Of a stretch of DNA of 42,415 nucleotides, positions 34,012 to 40,124 are shown one piece after another (the first letter of the stretch is position 1; each line of letters begins with the position of its first letter). The notes beneath the pieces were generated by a model, which saw only the letters and a list, made by a program, of their open reading frames with translations, had not been told where the DNA came from and did no database searches. The stretch spans positions 1-42,415 of the forward strand of contig JAILAF010000074.1 of the NCBI GenBank assembly GCA_024681775.1. Direction: 5' to 3'. The position numbers were made by a program, and so were the translations under genes. The stretch comes from Lachnospiraceae bacterium. Its GTDB lineage: Bacteria; Bacillota; Clostridia; Lachnospirales; Lachnospiraceae.

Positions 34012-34040
34012 AATATAACCGATTTTTCCCGAATAATCAA
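34012..34040 (-). promoter_or_regulatory. Promoter of cysE
   Basis: Minus-strand TTGATT (34040-34035), 17 bp, TATATT (34017-34012). The leader to the ATG is about 80 nt, too short for a T-box. Confidence 0.75.
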
Positions 34041-34059
34041 TTTTTCCGTGAAAAATCGG
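34019..34059. promoter_or_regulatory. Putative operator between cysE and tadA promoters
   Basis: Perfect 10-bp inverted repeat CCGATTTTTC / GAAAAATCGG with a 21-bp spacer. The spacer contains the cysE -35 element, and the right arm ends 5 bp before the tadA -35 element. A dimeric protein bound here would block cysE and could affect tadA. Confidence 0.55.
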
Positions 34060-34064
34060 CATTC

Positions 34065-34094
34065 TTGACGAAAGAAAGCTCCCCTGCCTATACT
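34065..34094 (+). promoter_or_regulatory. Promoter of tadA
   Basis: TTGACG (34065-34070), 18 bp, TATACT (34089-34094). Confidence 0.75.
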
Positions 34095-34152
34095 GAAAGC
34101 AGTCCCGGAAAGCAAGGCAGCGCTTCCGCTGACGGGAGGAGAAAGGTACCCT

Positions 34153-34692
34153 ATGGAGATCACATCCGTCCACGAAAAATACATGAAGGAAGCCTATAAG
34201 CAGGCGCTGAAGGCGTACGCCCTGGGGGAGGTTCCCATCGGCTGCGTCATCGTTCATGAAGGGAAGATCATCGGCAGGGGCTACAACCGGCGCAACACGG
34301 ATCACTGCACCCTGTCCCACGCGGAGATCACTGCCATCCGCAAGGCCAGCAAAGCGCTGGGGGACTGGCGGCTGGAGGAATGCACCCTCTATGTGACCTT
34401 AGAGCCCTGCCAGATGTGCGCGGGCGCCATCGTCCAGGCCAGGATCCCGGAGGTGGTGATGGCCAGCGAGAGCCCCAAGTCCGGCTGCAGCGGCTCCGTC
34501 CTGGACATCCTGAACAATCCGGAGTTCAACCACCAGGTGGCGGTGACCAAAGGAATCCTGGCAGAGGAATGCAGCACTCTTCTGAAACAGTTTTTCGCGG
34601 AGCTGCGGGGCAGACTCAAGGAAGAAAAAGAAGAGCGGAAAAGACAGGCGGAAGGCGGAAACGACGAAGACGCGGGTCCAAAGGATCCATAA
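34153..34692 (+). CDS. tadA: tRNA-specific adenosine(34) deaminase
   Basis: Deaminates A34 to inosine in tRNA-Arg(ACG). Zinc site: H56 (LSHAEITA), C86 and C89 (EPCQMC); the catalytic Glu is E58. The 179 residues exceed the usual 150-160 because of a charged Lys/Glu-rich tail after about residue 150. GAAAGG precedes ATG 34153. It stands alone between its promoter and a bidirectional terminator. Confidence 0.95.
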   Translation: MEITSVHEKYMKEAYKQALKAYALGEVPIGCVIVHEGKIIGRGYNRRNTDHCTLSHAEITAIRKASKALGDWRLEECTLYVTLEPCQMCAGAIVQARIPEVVMASESPKSGCSGSVLDILNNPEFNHQVAVTKGILAEECSTLLKQFFAELRGRLKEEKEERKRQAEGGNDEDAGPKDP

Positions 34693-34693
34693 G

Positions 34694-34727
34694 AAAATCC
34701 GGGGGCACAAGCCCCCGGATCTTTTAT
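34694..34727. terminator. Bidirectional terminator between tadA and the AAA+ protease gene
   Basis: 9-bp stem ATCCGGGGG / CCCCCGGAT with a 6-nt loop; a T-rich tail follows on the plus side and an A-rich stretch on the other, so it can serve both genes. Confidence 0.85.
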
Positions 34728-37700
34728 TGCGTTTTTCGGCTTTCCCCTTCGGCGGCAGCTCCTTCCGGCGGGAGCTCGCCCGTCTCCATGAGGCTCTCGA
34801 ACTCCTTGCCGGTGAGGCGGTTTTCCTTCACCAGGACATCGGCGATCTTTTTGATCCTGTCCTTGTTTTCCTCGATGATACGGATGGTCTCCGCCATCTG
34901 GTCCGCCAGGATCCGGTTGACCTTCGCCACATAGTCGTCTGCCAGCGCGGAGGAAAGGATCTCCTTCCTGCCCAGGACGATAAGGCTGTTCTCATCCATA
35001 CCGTAGGTGCTGATGATGCGGAAGGCCACGTTGGTAGCCTGCTCCAGATCGCTGGATGCACCGGTGTTCAGCGCCACATCCTTGCCATAAAAGACCTGCT
35101 CGGCCGCACGGCCAGCCAGGCTGGTACGGATCCGGGCCAGGAGTTCCTCCTTCGTGTAGCTGGGGGTCTCCTCCTGGTTGGCATGCTGCATGTAGCCGCC
35201 AAAGTTTCCTCTGGACTCGATGGTGATGTAGGAAGGCTTGTCCCCGCTAATGTAGGACAGGAAAGCGTGTCCGGTCTCATGGATGGCCACCCGTCTGTAA
35301 TACTCGGGGGTGTGCTCCTTCTTCTCACCGTAGTTGTACTCTTCCAGTGCGGAGAGCAGATCATCGTCCGTCATGGCACGCTCTGCTCTGGTGGCGGCAC
35401 GGAACGCCAGGTCGATGACATTCTGCAGCACGGCAAGGCTCTGACCCGTGGTACGCTCAGCGATGCTCTGGGCCGTATTTTCCGACACGGTCGTCACACC
35501 CTTGTTTTCCAGTACGCGGAGGATGTACAGCTTCCGCTCACTTTCCTTCGGCAGATCCACATAGATCTTGTTGTCGAAGCGGCGGATCAGGGCATCGTCC
35601 AGGGAGGAGATGCCGTCGGACTCGGCGCCCACACCGAAATTGGTGGCTGCCAGGACGAAGACCGGCTTGTTGGGGTCGCTTCCGGAGAAGCCGTCCATCT
35701 CGGTGAGCAGGGTGTTGAGCATGCTCTCATTGCCGCTGGTAAATTCGCTGCCGGTACGCTTCTTGCCGATGGCGTCGATCTCATCGATGAAGATGATGGC
35801 GGGAGCATATTTCCGCGCTCTGGCAAAGAGCTTCCGGATATTCTCCTCGCTGACGCCCACGTATTTGTTCTTGAACTCTGCGGCGCTGGTCTGGAGGAAG
35901 GTCACATCCGACTCTCCTGCCATGGCCTTGGCCAGCATGGTCTTACCGGTTCCGGGAGGGCCGTAGAGCAGCACGCCCTTCGGCGGCTTTCCGCCGTTCA
36001 TGAGGAACTTCTTGGGATTCGTCAGGTATTTGACGAAATAAGCCAGCTCTTCCTTGGCATTCTCCGCACCGATGACATCTCCGAAGCGCACATTGGGGCG
36101 CTCTGCATCGGAGAGGATGGAGCCTCTGCTCTCCACATCCACCGCCATACGCTTGCGGATGTTGTAGATGGTGATCTTCACATCACTGCCGCTGATCTCC
36201 TGCTTGGTGTTGAAGTCCACGATCCAGCCCCTCTGGGTGAAGGCCTGGCTCTCTTTTTCCATGTAGAGCTCTTCCAGAGTCTGCTCGAACATTCTCCGGA
36301 AGCTCTCGATGCGGGCCGGCTTCAGATCCACGGTACCCACCGCACCTTCCTGAATAAAGGTCTGCTTGTCCACATCGGAGAGGGAATGATCGGTCTCCAG
36401 CAGATAGATGGGCAGGCCGGACTGGTTCTCTGCCAGCTCGTGGAAGAGGCGGACGCCGTCGGTGTTGTAATCGGAGATGGACAGCACGGTCTCGCTGTTT
36501 GCATTTTTGCCGAAGAAGGGATCGATGTAGGCTACAGCCAGATCTCCCTGCACCAGCTCCCGGGCATCCTCGATGGTGGCTGCGCGATGCACGTGGTACT
36601 GGTCGGAGGAGAGGGCCTCGGACACATCGTACTCCTCAGAGGTAAAGAACAGGATATCCGCGGATTCCTCGTTCCGGAACAGGTGCATCAGCTCGGGATC
36701 GATGCCGTCCCAGTCCACGTCGATGTTGATGGAGGTGATCTTCTCCCCGCCGGTGTTTTTCTGCATCTGGCGCAGGAGTTCAAAGATCTCGTTCTTCAGG
36801 AACTTGCCGCTCTGGCCCGTAGCGACACGCGCGTCAATATCTCCGCCGCGGTTGTAGAGGAACATCAGCGGCAGGAAATTGGAATATGTGATGCGGATGC
36901 CGTACTCACTCTCCATGTCGGTGACGATCCGCTCGAAATTGGTATTCACCATGTCCGTCAGATGCCGGATGGAGAGGTGGTTGAACATGATGGTGTTGCC
37001 GGAGGCGATACGGGAACAGATCTCGGGAGGCAGTGCAGGCTCCCCGGAGGGATCCTTCTCCTTGGCGATGCTGTCGATCAGCACCTTCTCCGGCAGAGTG
37101 GTGAGGTTGACACTCCTGTCAGCATACAGTTCTCTGCCCACGTTGGAGGTAAAGATGATGGTAACATCGGAGAAGCTCACATCCTCATCCCGGTAGACAT
37201 TGTTCAGCTTGCCGGCACCCAGGATCTGCAGGAAGAGCCGGATCACGTTGATGTGTGCCTTCTCGATCTCGTCAAAGACCAGCAGGCACTCGGGATTCTC
37301 CCGGACATATTTCACCAGGCTGCCTTCCTTGGCCGTGTTGTAGATCTTGGAGATACCGATGAGCTCCTCGTGGGACTGGTGGGAGGAATACTCACTCATA
37401 TTGAAGATCTTGAAGGGCATGCCCAGGGCTTCCGCAGCGGTCTCCGCCAGCAGGGTCTTGCCCACGCCGGGAGGGCCGAAGAAGAAGAAATAGGAGCGGG
37501 GACGCTTGCCTCTTTCCGCGTGTTTCAGGAGCTCACCCTGATTGATGCCCTGGACGAACTTCAGGACGGCATGGTCCTGACCCTTGACCACATCCAGCAA
37601 AGCGGAATTCAGTGCGCGGTAGCGCTCGGAGAGTTTCTCCAGATCGGGGATCTCATCGTTATTTTCGGAGCGGCCTTCGGAAGTCTCCTTCTTCTCATCC

Positions 37701-38314
37701 TTCTCCCCGGCGTCACTTTCCTTTTTGTAGGACCTCTTCCCGGATTCTTCGGTGTGCTTTTCTTCTTCGCTCTCCGCAGGGGCACCCTCCTGCTTCTGGG
37801 GTCTGGGCGCCTTTTCGTCCTTTGCTTTCTTCTCTTCCTCAGCCGCCTTCTCATCCGCATGTGCTTCGGCGTACTTTTTGGAAGCTTCCTTCATGTCCTC
37901 CTGAACATTGAAGATATGAGTCATCTCCCTGCCGTCGGCAAATACTTTACGGAAGTCGATGGCGGAAAGTGACAGCGCCTTGTCCAGAATGTCGGGAGAG
38001 GAGACCTTTCCGTCCCTGTCCAGATAGTTCCGGAACTCCTCCAGATCCGCCTTCCGTTCATCGTCCCTGATGATCAGCGGGCTCAGGATCATAAGGCCGG
38101 ATTTGATCAGCTTCAGATCCATTTTTTTGTCGGAAAACCACCTGCGGGCGGCATCCAGGTCTCCCATGTCCTCATCGGTGATGAGGTTCCGGATCTGGGT
38201 CTCGTCCATCAAAAGCAGCTTCGCGTAGCCGAAGATCACGGCCTCCGGCGTGACAGGATCAAAATTCCTGCAAAGCTGCAGGACCGTGGTTAAAACCTGT
38301 GAGTCGATCGCCAT
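34724..38314 (-). CDS. Soluble double-AAA+ metalloprotease: ClpB-like AAA+, receiver-like domain, FtsH-type AAA+ and M41 protease
   Basis: 1196 residues. An N-terminal helical domain (1-145) is followed by a Lys/Glu-rich linker (about 145-222) and a Clp/HSP100-like AAA+ module with Walker A GPPGVGKT (280-287) and Walker B LLVFDEIEKAH (344-354). Next comes a response-regulator-like domain (about 552-685) with D598, T641 and K665 in the conserved places but no N-terminal acidic pair. The end is an FtsH-type AAA+ module, Walker A GPPGTGKT (785-792) and Walker B IIFIDEID (840-847), and an M41 protease with HETGH (1012-1016) and third zinc ligand D1089. FtsH's transmembrane segments are missing, so it should be cytosolic. 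AGGGGGT precedes ATG 38314. Probably an unfolding and degrading machine; substrates are unknown. Confidence 0.9.
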   Translation of the reverse strand: MAIDSQVLTTVLQLCRNFDPVTPEAVIFGYAKLLLMDETQIRNLITDEDMGDLDAARRWFSDKKMDLKLIKSGLMILSPLIIRDDERKADLEEFRNYLDRDGKVSSPDILDKALSLSAIDFRKVFADGREMTHIFNVQEDMKEASKKYAEAHADEKAAEEEKKAKDEKAPRPQKQEGAPAESEEEKHTEESGKRSYKKESDAGEKDEKKETSEGRSENNDEIPDLEKLSERYRALNSALLDVVKGQDHAVLKFVQGINQGELLKHAERGKRPRSYFFFFGPPGVGKTLLAETAAEALGMPFKIFNMSEYSSHQSHEELIGISKIYNTAKEGSLVKYVRENPECLLVFDEIEKAHINVIRLFLQILGAGKLNNVYRDEDVSFSDVTIIFTSNVGRELYADRSVNLTTLPEKVLIDSIAKEKDPSGEPALPPEICSRIASGNTIMFNHLSIRHLTDMVNTNFERIVTDMESEYGIRITYSNFLPLMFLYNRGGDIDARVATGQSGKFLKNEIFELLRQMQKNTGGEKITSINIDVDWDGIDPELMHLFRNEESADILFFTSEEYDVSEALSSDQYHVHRAATIEDARELVQGDLAVAYIDPFFGKNANSETVLSISDYNTDGVRLFHELAENQSGLPIYLLETDHSLSDVDKQTFIQEGAVGTVDLKPARIESFRRMFEQTLEELYMEKESQAFTQRGWIVDFNTKQEISGSDVKITIYNIRKRMAVDVESRGSILSDAERPNVRFGDVIGAENAKEELAYFVKYLTNPKKFLMNGGKPPKGVLLYGPPGTGKTMLAKAMAGESDVTFLQTSAAEFKNKYVGVSEENIRKLFARARKYAPAIIFIDEIDAIGKKRTGSEFTSGNESMLNTLLTEMDGFSGSDPNKPVFVLAATNFGVGAESDGISSLDDALIRRFDNKIYVDLPKESERKLYILRVLENKGVTTVSENTAQSIAERTTGQSLAVLQNVIDLAFRAATRAERAMTDDDLLSALEEYNYGEKKEHTPEYYRRVAIHETGHAFLSYISGDKPSYITIESRGNFGGYMQHANQEETPSYTKEELLARIRTSLAGRAAEQVFYGKDVALNTGASSDLEQATNVAFRIISTYGMDENSLIVLGRKEILSSALADDYVAKVNRILADQMAETIRIIEENKDRIKKIADVLVKENRLTGKEFESLMETGELPPEGAAAEGESRKTQ

Positions 38315-38351
38315 AGATTTACCCCCTTGATAGTAGATTTAACACTCTGTC

Positions 38352-38357
38352 ATTATA
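38352..38357 (-). promoter_or_regulatory. -10 element of the AAA+ protease gene
   Basis: Perfect minus-strand TATAAT about 40 nt before the ATG. No good -35 lies 16-18 bp upstream, which suggests activation. A small palindrome AACTGACAGTT (38395-38405) lies further upstream. Confidence 0.5.
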
Positions 38358-38429
38358 GCACCGCTCTTCGCCAAAAATCGAGAGCCGGAGATTGAACTGA
38401 CAGTTGCTTGCCTTCGGTCGGGCGGTGCG

Positions 38430-39926
38430 TCAGACCGTTCCGTCTTCCTTCTCCTCCCCGGAGGGAGCCCGTTTTCCATGCAGATGGTACAGGCCGGTCA
38501 GCTCCTTGCGGCTGCTGCAGCCGGTCTTTTTGTAGATGTTCTTGATGTGGTACTTCACGGTGTTTTCCGAGATGACCATGCGCTCCGCGATCTCCTTGTT
38601 GATCTCCCCCTCCAGAAGACGCCGCAGCACCTCCGTCTCTCTGGAGGAAAACCCGTACCCTGCGGCGAAAGTCTGCAAGGGGTCGGACGCGGGGACCGCT
38701 CCTTCGGGCTGTGCGTGAGCCTTCTCCGGTTCACCGGCGAAGGCCGCTCCGATGGCGGAAGCATCCACGGAAGCAAAGAGCATGAACAACAATACCAGGG
38801 CGACGGCAAAGGAGACGGACAGGACCGTGATGTGCAGCGCCCTGCTCCCGGAAAGCTCCACGCCGAGAAAGATCCCAAAGGCCTCTCCCGCACGGCCGAA
38901 CATCATACCGTAGGAAGCGATAAACAGCAGGGAAGGCGCCGTGCCCGCCAGGTCGGCGAAAAGGAGCGCCCGGGTCACAGCGAAAAATCCCAGGATCACG
39001 TAGGCCAGGATCCAGACGGTCAGGCCTGCCGCCAGGTTGTCCAGAAGGACCAGCGATACAAAAGGAAAGATCAGCGTGGTGCTGCTGATGATGAAGCCCA
39101 GCTTGCGGTTCCGGTCGTGAAGGAGTCCCGCGCCGATCAGCCCCACGGAATAGAAGGCACGGGAAAGCTCATGGGGGATCCCCGCCCGGGTGATGTCCAC
39201 GGAAGGAAAATAAAAACCCATGTTCTGCACCATGTCCACCAGGAGGATGGTGACCGCCATCAGGAGAAAGAACCGAAAGCCCTCGGTGATGCGGCCGTCA
39301 GCCGTGCGAAGCCCCGGAAGCTGCTGTACGTCTCCCGAAGCACGCTCTTCCCGCAGGGCGCACAGGAGCGGCGCACCGAAGAAAAAGGCGAGGATCGCCA
39401 GGATCCCATATACGATCCAGACCCCCTTCGTGACGATGAAGGTCCCGCCCACAGGAAGGGACAGAAGATAGGTGGCAATGCTGGCAAAGGCACCTCCCAG
39501 GCCAAAAGCGATGCCCCGCCTCCCCTTCGGCACGCAGGCGGAAAGAGTGGTGAGATAGTAGCCAAAAAGGGGCCCGATGAGGAAATTGGCCAGAAGACCC
39601 AACGCTAAGACAGCCGCGCTGGCGGTGGCAAAAACGGACCCCGCACAGAGCAAAAACCAGGCGGCCAGGATCGCGGCCAGGGCCGCGGGGCGCAGGATCA
39701 GGCCCGGCTTTCTCCTGACCAGAACGGAAAAGAGAATCATTCCCAGAATATGGATGATATAGACACCGGATTCTGCCAGCAGATCCACCCATTTTCCCGA
39801 CATAAAGCCCGCCAGGCGATAGTACCAGGTAAGGAAGGCGCAGCTGGTCACCAGGAAGGTCAGGCCGAGAAAGAGGGATCCAAAGAGGACAGGTGCCGAT
39901 TTGTGTGCTGTGAGATAGTTTTTCAT
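38430..39926 (-). CDS. Membrane-embedded LuxR-type regulator (polytopic sensor plus HTH)
   Basis: 498 residues: about twelve hydrophobic segments spread over residues 10-390, like an MFS-type permease, then a cytosolic linker and a LuxR/FixJ helix-turn-helix (about 425-485; SSRETEVLRRLLEGEINKEIAERM, ISENTVKYHIKNIYKKTG). Such one-component membrane regulators are common in Coriobacteria and occur in some clostridia; the ligand is unknown. The start is ATG 39926, since the first membrane helix begins about ten residues later. There is no Shine-Dalgarno, and the -10 element ends 7 bp before the ATG, so the mRNA may be leaderless. It is divergent from a secreted protein gene and upstream of the AAA+ protease on the same strand. 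Confidence 0.88.
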   Translation of the reverse strand: MKNYLTAHKSAPVLFGSLFLGLTFLVTSCAFLTWYYRLAGFMSGKWVDLLAESGVYIIHILGMILFSVLVRRKPGLILRPAALAAILAAWFLLCAGSVFATASAAVLALGLLANFLIGPLFGYYLTTLSACVPKGRRGIAFGLGGAFASIATYLLSLPVGGTFIVTKGVWIVYGILAILAFFFGAPLLCALREERASGDVQQLPGLRTADGRITEGFRFFLLMAVTILLVDMVQNMGFYFPSVDITRAGIPHELSRAFYSVGLIGAGLLHDRNRKLGFIISSTTLIFPFVSLVLLDNLAAGLTVWILAYVILGFFAVTRALLFADLAGTAPSLLFIASYGMMFGRAGEAFGIFLGVELSGSRALHITVLSVSFAVALVLLFMLFASVDASAIGAAFAGEPEKAHAQPEGAVPASDPLQTFAAGYGFSSRETEVLRRLLEGEINKEIAERMVISENTVKYHIKNIYKKTGCSSRKELTGLYHLHGKRAPSGEEKEDGTV

Positions 39927-39933
39927 AAGAAAA

Positions 39934-39962
39934 ATAGTACCACAAAAAGGGGGCACTTGGAA
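39934..39962 (-). promoter_or_regulatory. Promoter of the membrane LuxR gene
   Basis: Minus-strand TTCCAA (39962-39957, weak), 17 bp, TACTAT (39939-39934). The predicted transcription start falls at or next to the ATG. Confidence 0.55.
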
Positions 39963-39965
39963 TGC

Positions 39966-39984
39966 ACTACCCGTTTACTACCCG
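39966..39984. promoter_or_regulatory. Putative LuxR operator: 8-bp direct repeat, 11-bp period
   Basis: ACTACCCG at 39966-39973 and 39977-39984, one helical turn apart, directly upstream of the weak -35 of the membrane LuxR gene and within the divergent gap to the secreted protein gene. The arrangement fits an activator dimer touching polymerase; autoregulation or control of the secreted gene is inferred. Confidence 0.6.
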
Positions 39985-40003
39985 CCCCGAAGATATTTTT
40001 TTC

Positions 40004-40032
40004 TTTTCTGCCCACTCCCCGTGGATTAAAAT
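40004..40032 (+). promoter_or_regulatory. Candidate promoter of the secreted DUF4214 gene
   Basis: TTTTCT (poor), 17 bp, TAAAAT (40027-40032), giving a leader of about 85 nt. The -35 is weak, so activation is likely if this is the promoter. Confidence 0.4.
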
Positions 40033-40124
40033 GAAAATACGCTTACGGAGGGGGGCTTCGGGAGAACCTGATCCGGCAGGGATCTGTTAATTGTATCCGG
40101 AAAACCACAAAAGGAGACATGCTT

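Noticed and set aside
34727-37972. 1081-codon open frame on the plus strand
   Set aside because: Antisense to the AAA+ protease gene, in the codon-mirrored frame. The translation is rich in His, Leu and Gly with no domain; the minus-strand gene has two Walker pairs and an HETGH motif.
40033-40124. Cyclic di-GMP riboswitch in the leader of the secreted gene
   Set aside because: A diguanylate cyclase in the window made this worth checking, but the leader of about 90 nt lacks the conserved GEMM core and receptor-loop pattern.
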